Notes: a model not told the origin generated them from the sequence alone. 64,000 nt of DNA from Celeribacter litoreus (GCF_020165855.1 NZ_JAIUFY010000001.1:1-64000); one strand, 5' to 3'; positions 9,085-17,575 are shown, numbered from the stretch's first letter. Program-made: numbers and translations.

Positions 9085-9977
9085 CAGCTCTTTCCTTTCA
9101 GCATCTTGAACGCATCACCAAAGGCCTCAAGCGCATTCGCCGGCAAGACAATCGTCTGCTTGCCCTGCCCGTCCCCAAGCGTCGTTAGCGCCTCTACCTG
9201 TTTGAGGGCGACCTGATACTGCGCGGCTTCAATCCCGTTCTCAGCAATGGCTTTTGCCACAACTTCGGTCGCATATGCTTCGGCGTCTGCCTGAATCCGG
9301 CGGGCCTTCGCCTTTTGCTCGGCTGCATAAAGCTCTGCATCAGCGGCGAGTTCTACAGACCGCTTTTCGCCCTCGGCCTCAGTCACCGCCGCACGCCGCG
9401 CACGCTCAGCATTCAACTGCTGAAGCATCGCGGCACGGGTCGCGTCATCGAGATTCACGTCGAGAATCTCGGCGCGCGTCACCTCAATCCCCCAGTTATC
9501 GACCGCATCCTCAACGAGCACCTTGATCGTCGAGATGAGCGCCGAGCGGTTGGATTGCACCTCGTCGAGTTCCATCTTGCCGATCTCGGAGCGCACGATC
9601 CCCGCGACCGTCGTCGCAATCGCCGCGTCGACGTCGCGAATCCGGTAGACGGTCTTTTCCGGCTCGATAATGCGATAGAACACAGAGGTTTCCACCTTTA
9701 CGAGCACGTTGTCCGATGTAATCGCGTCCTGCATCGCATTCGGCAGCTGGCGCTCCAGAATAGAAATCTTGTGCGCAACGACATCAATCAGCGGAACAAT
9801 CAGATTGATCCCCGGCCCCAAAACCGTCCGAAGCCGACCGAAACGTTCAACGACGTATTTTTCCGACTGTGGAACGATCCGAACCCCTTTCAGGACGAGA
9901 AGAACCACAAAGACAGCAAGCGCCAGAGTCACGATGTTCCCACCGGTCAAATAGGTTGAAGGCTCAATAGGATTCAT
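9084..9977 (-). CDS. SPFH/band 7 membrane protein (stomatin/QmcA-like)
   Basis: A 297-residue protein with one N-terminal helix (about 11-32), the band 7 domain (about 35-200; note PQSEKYVVERFGR) and a C-terminal Ala/Glu/Lys-rich coiled coil (about 205-265). Such proteins form large ring-like oligomers at membrane microdomains and interact with membrane proteases. The ATG at 9977 follows GGGAG; upstream residues in the same frame belong to the divergent promoter region shared with dinB and are not counted. It leads the operon with NfeD and the Nudix gene. Confidence 0.9.
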   Translation of the reverse strand: MNPIEPSTYLTGGNIVTLALAVFVVLLVLKGVRIVPQSEKYVVERFGRLRTVLGPGINLIVPLIDVVAHKISILERQLPNAMQDAITSDNVLVKVETSVFYRIIEPEKTVYRIRDVDAAIATTVAGIVRSEIGKMELDEVQSNRSALISTIKVLVEDAVDNWGIEVTRAEILDVNLDDATRAAMLQQLNAERARRAAVTEAEGEKRSVELAADAELYAAEQKAKARRIQADAEAYATEVVAKAIAENGIEAAQYQVALKQVEALTTLGDGQGKQTIVLPANALEAFGDAFKMLKGKS

Positions 9978-10070
9978 CAATACGCACTCCCGAATGGCGT
10001 TCGCTATACGGTGAGGATAGCCTCTCCCCTTAGATGGGTATAGGATGAAGACGTCTCTGGAATATGAAAA

Positions 10071-11324
10071 ATGCCGAGCCTCTGTCGCGACTGCCTCACC
10101 CCTTTTGAACATGGCAAACGCTGTCCGTCCTGCGGGCGGCCACGGATTTTGTCGCACCCTGAGCTTTTCAGCCTGAGCATTGCCCACATGGATTGCGATG
10201 CCTTCTATGCCTCCGTCGAAAAGCGCGACAATCCGGAGCTACGCGACAAACCCGTAATCGTCGGCGGAGGCAAACGCGGCGTGGTGACAACGGCTTGCTA
10301 CATCGCGCGGATCAAGGGCGTTCGCTCTGCCATGCCGATGTTCAAGGCACTAGGCCTCTGCCCCGAAGCCATCGTCGTCAAACCACGGATGGAGGCCTAT
10401 GCAGCGGCCTCGCGCGAGATTCGCGACATGATGAATGCGCTCACCCCTGACGTGGAGCCTTTGTCGCTCGACGAAGCCTTTCTGGACCTGACGGGCACCG
10501 CGAAACTCCATGGCCACCCGCCGGCCATTATGCTCGCCAAACTCGTCAAAGACATGCGTGAGCAATTGCAGCTCACTGGCTCAATTGGCCTGTCGCACAA
10601 CAAATTCCTCGCCAAGATCGCGTCTGACCTCGACAAGCCACGCGGGTATTCCGTCATCGGCGCTGCGGAGACTATGGATTTTCTGGAGAACAAGCCCGTC
10701 AGCCTGATCTGGGGCGTCGGACGCGCCACGCAGTCCGCGCTGGAGAAAGCCGGCATCCGGACCTTTGCTGATCTGCGCCGGTGGGAGAAAGACGACCTTC
10801 ACGCGCGGTTTGGCGCGATGGGGGACCGGCTGTGGCACTTGTCGCGCGGGCAGGACCAGCGACGCATTTCCGCGAACCGGCCGATCAAGTCTATCTCAAA
10901 TGAGACGACATTTTCCGAAGATATCGGTTCGAAAGATCAACTCGAGGGCATCATGTGGCGCATGGCGCTCAAGGTCTCCGACCGGGCAAAAGCCAAAGAC
11001 ACCGCCGGTCGTGTTGTGACGCTCAAGCTGAAGCGCGCGAACCACGCGACGCTCACAAGACGGATCAGCCTGCCGCATCCGACGCAGATCGCTGACAAGA
11101 TCTATCGCACGGGACAATCCCTCCTCGACCAAGCCGTTGATCAGGGCCCGTTCCGATTGATCGGGATTGGAATCTCCGATCTCGTCCCTGCCGATCAGGC
11201 CGACCTGTCGCACGACCTTCTCGATCCAAATGCGGAGAAACGGGCGCGCGCCGAGGCGGCGAGTGACAAAATCCGGCAAAGGTTCGGGACTGATGCGATC
11301 AAGAAAGGCATCAGCTTTCGCTAA
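10071..11324 (+). CDS. dinB: DNA polymerase IV with N-terminal zinc ribbon
   Basis: A 417-residue Y-family translesion polymerase. The first 25 residues hold C5, C8, C18 and C21, a zinc-ribbon-like extension before the polymerase. The palm begins at HMDCDAFYASVEKR (about 40) and the second acidic motif is SLDEAFLDLT (about 132). The helix-hairpin-helix region and little finger follow. No C-terminal clamp-binding peptide is obvious. The start is chosen because the Cys pairs begin immediately after it; the Shine-Dalgarno is weak. No alphaproteobacterial SOS box (GTTC-N7-GTTC) is seen directly upstream, so LexA control is not shown. Confidence 0.93.
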   Translation: MPSLCRDCLTPFEHGKRCPSCGRPRILSHPELFSLSIAHMDCDAFYASVEKRDNPELRDKPVIVGGGKRGVVTTACYIARIKGVRSAMPMFKALGLCPEAIVVKPRMEAYAAASREIRDMMNALTPDVEPLSLDEAFLDLTGTAKLHGHPPAIMLAKLVKDMREQLQLTGSIGLSHNKFLAKIASDLDKPRGYSVIGAAETMDFLENKPVSLIWGVGRATQSALEKAGIRTFADLRRWEKDDLHARFGAMGDRLWHLSRGQDQRRISANRPIKSISNETTFSEDIGSKDQLEGIMWRMALKVSDRAKAKDTAGRVVTLKLKRANHATLTRRISLPHPTQIADKIYRTGQSLLDQAVDQGPFRLIGIGISDLVPADQADLSHDLLDPNAEKRARAEAASDKIRQRFGTDAIKKGISFR

Positions 11325-11336
11325 CGCACCCGCTCT

Positions 11337-12197
11337 TTACTCTGCGGCGAGCGGTTGGCGATCCCGCCCGATCTTTGCAACCATCGCAGCAGCTGCATTG
11401 ATTCTCATGCGGAAGCCTTCGAAATCCGCGCGTGGCTCCAACGTCTTCTCATTCATATAGAGAGAGCGGTCGATTTCGACCTGCACCACATGGGTGTTGC
11501 TCGACGGGCGACCATACTGCTGCGTGATATAGGCCCCCGCGAAGGGGATGTTTCGCGCAACAGTAAACCCCTGCGCGCGGAATGCCGACTCTACAGCCCG
11601 CGTCACCGCAGGTGCCGCCGCTGACCCATACCGATCACCGAGGATGATCTCTGGACGACCGCCTTTGACACTCCCGAGACCGACCAAGGCCTCGCGAGGC
11701 ATCGAATGGCAATCAATCAGAATCGCTTCGCCAAACTGAGCGCGCGTCTCCTCAAGCAGCGATTTGAGCATCCGGTGATAAGGGGTCCAGATTTTGTCGA
11801 TCCGGTCCTGCGCAGCGGCACGGGTGATCTTCCCTCGATAAATCGAGCGCCCGCCAGCGACCACTCGCGGAATCACCCCCAATCCGGAGGCAACACGCGG
11901 GTTCATTCCCACGCGCGGCACATCAAGGATCAAAGCTGGATCGAGCTCATCGTGACGGCGGTTCAAATCCAGCCATGCCCGCGGATATTCAGCCGCAAGG
12001 AACGCAACGCCGTGTTTGGGTACATCAGAAAACAGACGATCAACAAAGGCATCCTCGGAAGAACGGAGCTGCAAAGGATCAAGAACGCTTTGCCTCAACA
12101 TTTCTTCGGGATAAGTTCGCCCACTATGCGGAGATGCGAAGACCACTGGCGAGGTTCTCCGATGCGGCCGCAACAATCGGTAGGGCGAGTTAGTCAT
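11337..12197 (-). CDS. N-formylglutamate amidohydrolase family protein
   Basis: A 286-residue member of the FGase family, zinc hydrolases related to carboxypeptidases. Motifs include VVFASPHSGRTYP near the N-terminus, RAWLDLNRRHDELD (about 80) and LIDCHSMP (about 165), which contain likely metal-binding and catalytic residues. N-formylglutamate amidohydrolase ends one histidine-degradation route, but no hut genes are here, so the substrate is open. AAGGAG six bases before ATG 12197 decides the start over the in-frame ATG at 12212, which would put the ribosome site inside the gene. It ends 12 bases from the convergent dinB. Confidence 0.85.
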   Translation of the reverse strand: MTNSPYRLLRPHRRTSPVVFASPHSGRTYPEEMLRQSVLDPLQLRSSEDAFVDRLFSDVPKHGVAFLAAEYPRAWLDLNRRHDELDPALILDVPRVGMNPRVASGLGVIPRVVAGGRSIYRGKITRAAAQDRIDKIWTPYHRMLKSLLEETRAQFGEAILIDCHSMPREALVGLGSVKGGRPEIILGDRYGSAAAPAVTRAVESAFRAQGFTVARNIPFAGAYITQQYGRPSSNTHVVQVEIDRSLYMNEKTLEPRADFEGFRMRINAAAAMVAKIGRDRQPLAAE

Positions 12198-12250
12198 CTG
12201 TGCTCCTTTCATAAAAAACTATAGAGCCGGAAAATCTCGACCAAAAGCCC

Positions 12251-12279
12251 TTGAACAATCAGACGACTCCTTTTATACG
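12251..12279 (+). promoter_or_regulatory. Sigma-70 type promoter upstream of tRNA-Val
   Basis: TTGAAC (12251-12256) and TATACG (12274-12279) are separated by 17 bases. Transcription would start near 12286, immediately before a terminator-like hairpin. A second, weaker pair closer to the tRNA is TTGAGC (12318-12323) with TAAAAC (12340-12345) at 16 bases. Which one drives the tRNA is not shown. Confidence 0.55.
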
Positions 12280-12290
12280 CCAGCGGACTG

Positions 12291-12315
12291 ACGCGGGAAT
12301 GCCCCGCGTTTTATT
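12291..12315 (+). promoter_or_regulatory. Terminator-like hairpin in the tRNA-Val leader
   Basis: A 7-bp perfect stem ACGCGGG (12291-12297) with CCCGCGT (12303-12309) is followed by TTTATT. No plus-strand gene ends nearby, so it looks like an attenuator or a stop for a very short transcript. Its 3' arm overlaps a competing 11-bp stem (12306-12316 with 12337-12347). Confidence 0.5.
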
Positions 12316-12347
12316 CATTGAGCCAAAAGGCGAGGCGAATAAAACGC
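12306..12347 (+). repeat. 11-bp perfect inverted repeat, alternative leader stem
   Basis: GCGTTTTATTC (12306-12316) is exactly complementary to GAATAAAACGC (12337-12347) across a 20-base loop. Pairing would use the last four bases of the terminator-like stem's 3' arm and all of its T-run, so the two structures exclude each other. Confidence 0.6.
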
Positions 12348-12367
12348 AGTATTTCCCTTGGAAGGAC

Positions 12368-12442
12368 GGGCGTATAGCTCAGTGGTAGAGCACTTCGTTG
12401 ACATCGAAGGGGTCACAAGTTCGAACCTTGTTACGCCCACCA
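12368..12442 (+). tRNA. tRNA-Val (anticodon GAC)
   Basis: A complete cloverleaf: acceptor stem GGGCGTA/TACGCCC, D-arm with AGCTCAGTGGTAGAGC, anticodon stem CTTCG/CGAAG around loop TTGACAT (anticodon GAC), T-arm ACAAG-TTCGAAC-CTTGT, discriminator A, and an encoded CCA (12440-12442). It reads GTC and GTT valine codons. rpmJ follows 61 bases later on the same strand. Confidence 0.97.
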
Positions 12443-12503
12443 TCCTTTCTACTGTCACTGGTTTTAACTGGCGCACGCAGGCGCCGCGACAAGGAGACTG
12501 AAC

Positions 12504-12629
12504 ATGAAAGTTCGTAACTCGCTTCGTTCGCTGAAGAACCGGCACCGCGACTGCCGCGTCGTGCGCCGTAAAGGCCGCGTGTACGTGATCAACAAGACGC
12601 AGCGCCGTTTCAAAGCCCGTCAGGGCTGA
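12504..12629 (+). CDS. rpmJ: 50S ribosomal protein bL36 (zinc-free type)
   Basis: A 41-residue ribosomal protein (begins [17 protein letters not shown], ends RRFKARQG) that packs against 23S rRNA in the large subunit. It keeps a single cysteine (C17) and lacks the zinc-binding CxxC...C...H set of the classic form, so it is the C-minus type of slightly longer length. AAGGAG precedes the ATG at a good distance. A strong terminator follows, and the gene may share a transcript with the tRNA-Val just upstream. Confidence 0.95.
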   Translation: MKVRNSLRSLKNRHRDCRVVRRKGRVYVINKTQRRFKARQG

Positions 12630-12652
12630 GATCAGCAGCGATCACTAAGAAC

Positions 12653-12686
12653 AAAGCCGCACGAGATATCTCGGGCGGCTTTTTCT
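12653..12686 (+). terminator. Rho-independent terminator of rpmJ
   Basis: A long hairpin: AAAGCCGC (12653-12660) pairs with GCGGCTTT (12675-12682) and encloses the perfect palindrome CGAGATATCTCG. It is followed by a T-run. Confidence 0.9.
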
Positions 12687-12698
12687 ATTGGTGGATGC

Positions 12699-13865
12699 TC
12701 AATAGGCGCGCCGTCTTTGCTGAGCGAGCCACAGGTGAACCACCGCCCCAGCGAGGAACGCACAAAAGGCAAAGCCGATCAGCCCCGATTTGCCAAATAG
12801 CTCGACCAGCAGGAGCAGGAGCGGCGTGCCGAGCATATTTCCGAAGTTTCCGGCCTGCGCGACGGCCCCTTGAGCGAGGGCCTGATCCTCTGTTTCAGCA
12901 TTCAAAAACGGTATGGACGCAAAGCTGCCCGCCTGGACCAAACCAAGCCCGCCCAACATCAGAATCGCCACGGGCCCCACGGGCGCCCCAGTTCCCCAAA
13001 TCGCTGCGCAGATTACCGCGGATAGGAACCCGATGATGAGAATCCGCACCGGCGACCAGAATCGCAAAAGAAATACGGCGAGCGTGAGCGAGATCACCAG
13101 CGCAGACACCGGCATGATCCCCGCATAAAAGGCCCTTTGCTCCGATTCGAGAAAATCGGGAATCACAGTGACGAGCGCAACAAAACTCCCAGCATAAAAA
13201 ATCCATCCGGCAGCTGGAGCCGCAATTCGCGCTGAGCGGTAGGCTTTGAGGTGGCTGTTCATAATCTGACGGCCCGAAGGGAACCCACGCTGGGGCAGAT
13301 TCAACGTCGGCAAGACCCGCCATAGCACTGCAGCCATCCCCCAGAGCGCGCAGGCATGGATGATAAAGAGTGCCGGCAATCCGAACGCCTGCGTGAACGG
13401 CAAGCCGATGAAGGAAAAGAGCGCGAAGGAAACCGCAAACACCGTGCTCCAAAGCGCCATTGCCGTATTCCGGAAGTCCTGCGGCGAAATCTGCGCGATG
13501 ATCGTGGGTGCTGCGACAACAATCACGAGGTGCGAAAGCCCTTCGATGAGACGGGTCGCCAGAAAGACTTCAAAGGGTAAGATCGTCGATTGCAAAAGGG
13601 ACATCGCCCCGCCGAGCAGCAGCGCCCAGAGCAAGAGACGTTTGAACCCGAGTTGGACGAGTAGAAGCCCTGCAAGCAGCCCGAGCATCAGTCCCGCAAA
13701 GCTCAGACAAGATACGACGAACCCAAGCGAGGGCCCATATCCAGGATAAAAATCACGGACCAAATCGAAGGTGACTGACACTTTCGCGAATTGCCCCGCC
13801 GCCAGAACGCCGGTGAGCCACAGGAGAAAAATGAGAAAACGGGGATGTGCTACATCGCGGGTCAT
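12699..13865 (-). CDS. MFS transporter
   Basis: A 388-residue polytopic protein with about twelve hydrophobic segments, of the major facilitator superfamily. The cytoplasmic loop between the two halves carries a short basic stretch (about 180-200). The substrate is unknown. The ATG at 13865 starts just before the first helix. A TTG at 13892 in frame would add nine residues, and neither has a good ribosome site, so the start is uncertain. Downstream it converges on the rpmJ terminator with only 12 bases between them. Confidence 0.8.
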   Translation of the reverse strand: MTRDVAHPRFLIFLLWLTGVLAAGQFAKVSVTFDLVRDFYPGYGPSLGFVVSCLSFAGLMLGLLAGLLLVQLGFKRLLLWALLLGGAMSLLQSTILPFEVFLATRLIEGLSHLVIVVAAPTIIAQISPQDFRNTAMALWSTVFAVSFALFSFIGLPFTQAFGLPALFIIHACALWGMAAVLWRVLPTLNLPQRGFPSGRQIMNSHLKAYRSARIAAPAAGWIFYAGSFVALVTVIPDFLESEQRAFYAGIMPVSALVISLTLAVFLLRFWSPVRILIIGFLSAVICAAIWGTGAPVGPVAILMLGGLGLVQAGSFASIPFLNAETEDQALAQGAVAQAGNFGNMLGTPLLLLLVELFGKSGLIGFAFCAFLAGAVVHLWLAQQRRRAY

Positions 13866-13951
13866 GCCGCGAAGGTGGTCGAGCGCGCCCAAAGAGGCAA
13901 TCCGCGAATCCGCACACCGCCTCCTTTATGCGCTCTGCTAAGACATCGGCC

Positions 13952-14344
13952 TCAGACTTTGCGGTAGATTTCGTCTTCTTCCTCGGAGGTGTCGACACCG
14001 AGGGCTTCGAGACCATCTTCGAGATAGTCTGCCAGCAGAGGCACGCCCATCAGATATTTCTCGGTCGGCCCCACAGCTTCCTGCTTGGCCGTTTCGAAAG
14101 CCTCATCGTACTCATCGAAGGTCTCGCGACCGATCCACATGATTGCGACCAAGGCGGCTTTCTCATCGTCGTTCAAGTTACGAATGAAGCTGCTGAGTTC
14201 ACGCCCCGTCCCGTCGGAGGGACGAGATTCGAGGATGGTATCCCCATCCGCGTCATCAGACGGCGTATCCCAACGCCCGACTTTGGCGCCAAGTTCTCGC
14301 GCCCTGACAATGATATAGGCGACTTTGCGCGGGCTGATATCCAT
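13952..14344 (-). CDS. DUF3775 domain protein
   Basis: A 130-residue acidic cytoplasmic protein of the alphaproteobacterial DUF3775 family; function unknown. It starts with ISPRKVAYIIVRARELGAK, has a helical core (FIRNLNDDEKAALVAIMWIGR, about 53-73) and ends with an acidic tail. GGAGGA before the ATG at 14344 fixes the start. The intergenic region upstream holds an unusual set of inverted repeats (14368-14428) and a 12-bp palindrome at 14514-14525, which suggests that this gene has its own regulated promoter although rmuC precedes it on the same strand. Confidence 0.8.
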   Translation of the reverse strand: MDISPRKVAYIIVRARELGAKVGRWDTPSDDADGDTILESRPSDGTGRELSSFIRNLNDDEKAALVAIMWIGRETFDEYDEAFETAKQEAVGPTEKYLMGVPLLADYLEDGLEALGVDTSEEEDEIYRKV

Positions 14345-14367
14345 GGCGTCCTCCTTCCACACACCCG

Positions 14368-14428
14368 ATGTGTTTCCCTTTTAACATGTTTTGCAGGTTT
14401 TTCGGGAAACACATGAAACTCTCATGTG
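14368..14428. promoter_or_regulatory. Cluster of inverted repeats upstream of the DUF3775 gene
   Basis: ATGTGTTTCCC (14368-14378) is the perfect reverse complement of GGGAAACACAT (14404-14414). Between them lies the palindrome AACATGTT (14383-14390). The right arm leads into CACATG-N7-CATGTG (14410-14428). The set sits 24-84 bases upstream of the ATG, as expected for an operator. Confidence 0.5.
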
Positions 14429-14513
14429 CTGCGTAGTCTTTCTATCAATCCATCTAGGATGAAGAGACCCGCCGTCACGAGAGAAGTGTGCATCTTTGGC
14501 AGAGGGCCGCACA

Positions 14514-14525
14514 TGACCTAGGTCA
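14514..14525. promoter_or_regulatory. Perfect 12-bp palindrome TGACCTAGGTCA
   Basis: A perfect palindrome about 170 bases upstream of the DUF3775 start and ten bases beyond the rmuC stop. It could be a regulator site; no protein can be assigned. Confidence 0.3.
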
Positions 14526-14534
14526 ATCAGCCTT

Positions 14535-15689
14535 TCAGCCCCTTTCTACCAGAGCCGCAGGTGAGGCCGCAGGCGCGTCAGCGGCCAGTTCTTCGAAGTC
14601 GAAGTTGTCGAGACGGTGCGCCCGTTTGCCCGCTTTCGTGGCAGAAATCTTGATATCTTCGAGATCTTTCGCCGCCTGACCGAAGTGCCGGTCGAGGTTC
14701 CCGACTCGCGTCGAGAGACGTTCTACATCGCCATGAAGCAGGGAGAGTTCTTTACGAATGGCCCCCGCCTGTTCCCGCATCCGCGCATCCTTGAGAATCG
14801 CCCGCATCGTGTTGAGCGTCGCCATGCATGTTGTCGGCGACACAATCCAAACGCGCTTGTCGAACCCTTCGCGCACCAGTTCTGGGAAATTGGCGTGAAG
14901 CTCCGCATAGACGGCCTCAGATGGAAGGAACATCAAGGCCCCGTCTGCTGTCTCACCCTCGAGGATGTATTTCTCAGAAATATCCGCGATATGTTTTTTG
15001 ACCGCCTGCCGCATGAGTTTCGCGGCTTCGTTCAGCTCCCATTGAGTATCCGCGCGCCGCAGGGCTTCGTAGGCTTCCAGCGGGAATTTACTGTCGATCG
15101 CAATCGGCCCCGGCGGGTTCGGCAGGTGGATGAGGCAGTCCGCACGCTTCCCGTTCGAAAGCGTCGCCTGAAGGGTATAGCTATCTTTGGGCAGCGCCTT
15201 CCCCACGATATCGTTAAGTTGGATTTCCCCGAAGGCCCCGCGCGTTTGCTTGTTCGAAAGAATGTCCTGAAGCGACAGAACGTTCCCCGACAGCTTCTCG
15301 ATATTCGCCTGCGCCTTGTCGATGGTCTCCAGACGCTGCTGCAACTCGCCCAATGACTTCGCCGTCCGCTGCGCAGATCCCTGAAGGTTCACGTTCATCG
15401 CCTCGGTTACTGTGGCAAGACGCTTTTCCATGAGTTCGAGCATCTTTGACTGCGACGCGACCTGCGCCTCTGACACATGGGTGAGGCCACCGGCGAGCTG
15501 CTGTTGCCCGTCGCTGAGCATTTGCACCCGTTGTCCGAGTTGGTTCATCTGTTGCGCAATCGGCAGAGCCATGCGCGCAGCTTCGCCTGACCGACGCACA
15601 ACGAGCAGCAAAAGCGCGAAGAAAAGGACAAGAACCGCCCCGCCGATGAGGACGAAAAGCGTCAGGGTATCGTTCAATTCAATGGTCAT
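14535..15689 (-). CDS. rmuC: RmuC family DNA recombination protein
   Basis: A 384-residue protein with an N-terminal membrane helix (about 8-30), a long coiled coil (about 40-140) and the RmuC nuclease-like domain (about 150-350, with GAFGEIQLNDIV and AIDSKFPLEAY). RmuC is linked to limiting inversions and recombination at short inverted repeats; it is related to PD-(D/E)XK nucleases and D-x-K appears in AIDSKFP. The start overlaps the mutL stop by four bases (ATGA), so the two are co-translated, pairing mismatch repair with a recombination function. Confidence 0.93.
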   Translation of the reverse strand: MTIELNDTLTLFVLIGGAVLVLFFALLLLVVRRSGEAARMALPIAQQMNQLGQRVQMLSDGQQQLAGGLTHVSEAQVASQSKMLELMEKRLATVTEAMNVNLQGSAQRTAKSLGELQQRLETIDKAQANIEKLSGNVLSLQDILSNKQTRGAFGEIQLNDIVGKALPKDSYTLQATLSNGKRADCLIHLPNPPGPIAIDSKFPLEAYEALRRADTQWELNEAAKLMRQAVKKHIADISEKYILEGETADGALMFLPSEAVYAELHANFPELVREGFDKRVWIVSPTTCMATLNTMRAILKDARMREQAGAIRKELSLLHGDVERLSTRVGNLDRHFGQAAKDLEDIKISATKAGKRAHRLDNFDFEELAADAPAASPAALVERG

Positions 15690-17575
15690 GTGCGTCCAAA
15701 CAGGCGTTCAATATCGGAGAGCTTCAGTTCGACATAGGTCGGGCGGCCGTGGTTGCATTGGCCAGAGTGGGGCGTTGCTTCCATCTCGCGAAGGAGCGCG
15801 TTCATTTCTTCGGCCTGCATCCTGCGTCCGGAACGAATGGACCCGTGGCAGGCAACACGCGACAGGACCGCTTCGATCCGCGCCTTGACCGTGTGGCTAT
15901 CCCCGAGGTCTGCGAGTTCGTCGAGAATATCCTCGATCATCGTCTTTGCATCGACACGACCTAAGATCGCAGGCGTCTCGCGAACAGCAATGGCATTTCC
16001 GCCGAAGGGTTCAATCCCGAGGCCAAGCGTCGCGAGATCCTCCGCCATATCCAAAAGCATCTGCGCGTCGTTTTGGGACAACTCGATAATTTCCGGAATC
16101 AAAAGCGCCTGAGCCTTCACCCCGTGCTCCGCCATTTGGTGCTTCAGCTTTTCATAGACGAGTCGTTCATGCGCCGCATGCTGATCCACGATGACGATGC
16201 CGCGTTCCGTCTGGGCGATAATGTAGTTCTCATGCACTTGCGCACGGGCAGCCCCCAGCGGCAGGCTCTCAGTTTCAGGCTGCGGCGCGACCTGTTCCAT
16301 TCGTGCGGAGGGCATGGACATCTCGGCAAAACCCGGCGCTTCGACGGGCCTCTCCGGCGCCTGCCAGTCATAGCTTTGAGTGATGCTTTCCGCAGCGGGA
16401 CGATAAGGCGCTGAATATCCGCCGGATGGACGGTCCATCTGATAAACCCGCGGCTGTTCCGGTGCTGGCTCTGGCCGCATCGCCCCGAGCGTTGCATTGG
16501 CCACGGTCGTTGACGCGCGGTGCCCAGCGGTCGAGAGAGCGTGACGCAGCGCCGACACGATAAGTCCACGCGCAAGCGCCGGTTCACGGAACCGCACCTC
16601 GGATTTCGCCGGATGGACGTTCACGTCGACCATGTGCGGATCGCAATCGATAAACAAACACGCCGCCGGATGCCGGTCACGCGACAGGAAATCGAAATAG
16701 GCCCCGCGCAACGCGCCGACGAGCAGTTTGTCCCGCACCGGACGCCCGTTCACGAAGAGATATTGCGCCACTGCAGACCCACGCGAATAGGTCGGGAGCG
16801 CGGCGTATCCGGTGAGGGTCAAGCCGTCGCGTTCGGCGTCAATCGCCAATGCATTCTCGGCAAAGTCCTTTCCGAGCACATTGGCCAGACGCCCGTGCAG
16901 CGCGTCGAACATGTCACCGTTTTCAGGATCGGCACGGAAAACGACCCGCCCTTCCCCGCCGCCGGACACATCCCGCAGCGTGAACCCGACATAGGGTTCG
17001 GCCATCGCGAGACGCTTGATCACATCAGAAATCGCCTGCGCCTCCGCGCGATCCGTCCGCAGAAACTTGAGGCGTGCAGGCGTCGCGTAGAACAGATCAC
17101 GGAGTTCGACGGTGGTGCCTTTGGTCAAGGCTGCCGGCTTGATCGGTTCCATCCGCCCGCCCGCAACAGACAGGGTTACGCCGTCGCCACCCTCGACACG
17201 CGAGGTGATCTTCAGACGACCGACAGCGCCGAGCGACGGCAACGCCTCACCCCGAAAGCCGAAGGTGTGAATGTCGAGAAGGTCCGATCCGTCAATCTTT
17301 GAAGTCGCATGTCGAGATAGAGCCAGCGGCAGATCATCCGCAGTCATGCCGCACCCGTCATCAGAGACACGGATCAGCGTCTTACCCCCGTCCGCATAGT
17401 CGATCTCGACCCGCCGTGCGCCCGCATCAATAGCGTTTTCAACCAGTTCTTTGACGGCGGAAGCAGGGCGTTCGACCACCTCGCCCGCTGCGATACGGTT
17501 TATCGCGCCCTCGTCAAGCTGACGAATGACGGGGCGCGGCATTTCTTGGCTTATGTTGCGTGGGGATGAATTCAT
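15686..17575 (-). CDS. mutL: DNA mismatch repair protein MutL (with endonuclease motif)
   Basis: A 629-residue GHKL ATPase that couples mismatch recognition by MutS to strand removal. N-terminal ATPase motifs: ELVENAIDAGA, DDGCGM and GFRGEALPSL. A Pro/Glu-rich linker spans about 350-430. The C-terminal dimer domain has DQHAAHERLVYE, an exact DQHA-x2-E-x4-E endonuclease motif, plus ACHGS and CNHGRP near the end, so this MutL should nick DNA itself, as in bacteria without MutH. Either the ATG at 17575 or one 33 bases later (MPRPVIRQLDEG) could be the start; neither has a clear ribosome site. It is coupled to rmuC. Confidence 0.95.
   Translation of the reverse strand: MNSSPRNISQEMPRPVIRQLDEGAINRIAAGEVVERPASAVKELVENAIDAGARRVEIDYADGGKTLIRVSDDGCGMTADDLPLALSRHATSKIDGSDLLDIHTFGFRGEALPSLGAVGRLKITSRVEGGDGVTLSVAGGRMEPIKPAALTKGTTVELRDLFYATPARLKFLRTDRAEAQAISDVIKRLAMAEPYVGFTLRDVSGGGEGRVVFRADPENGDMFDALHGRLANVLGKDFAENALAIDAERDGLTLTGYAALPTYSRGSAVAQYLFVNGRPVRDKLLVGALRGAYFDFLSRDRHPAACLFIDCDPHMVDVNVHPAKSEVRFREPALARGLIVSALRHALSTAGHRASTTVANATLGAMRPEPAPEQPRVYQMDRPSGGYSAPYRPAAESITQSYDWQAPERPVEAPGFAEMSMPSARMEQVAPQPETESLPLGAARAQVHENYIIAQTERGIVIVDQHAAHERLVYEKLKHQMAEHGVKAQALLIPEIIELSQNDAQMLLDMAEDLATLGLGIEPFGGNAIAVRETPAILGRVDAKTMIEDILDELADLGDSHTVKARIEAVLSRVACHGSIRSGRRMQAEEMNALLREMEATPHSGQCNHGRPTYVELKLSDIERLFGRT

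Noticed and set aside
9978-10070. SOS box ahead of dinB
   Set aside because: No GTTC-N7-GTTC pattern in the gap shared with the SPFH gene.
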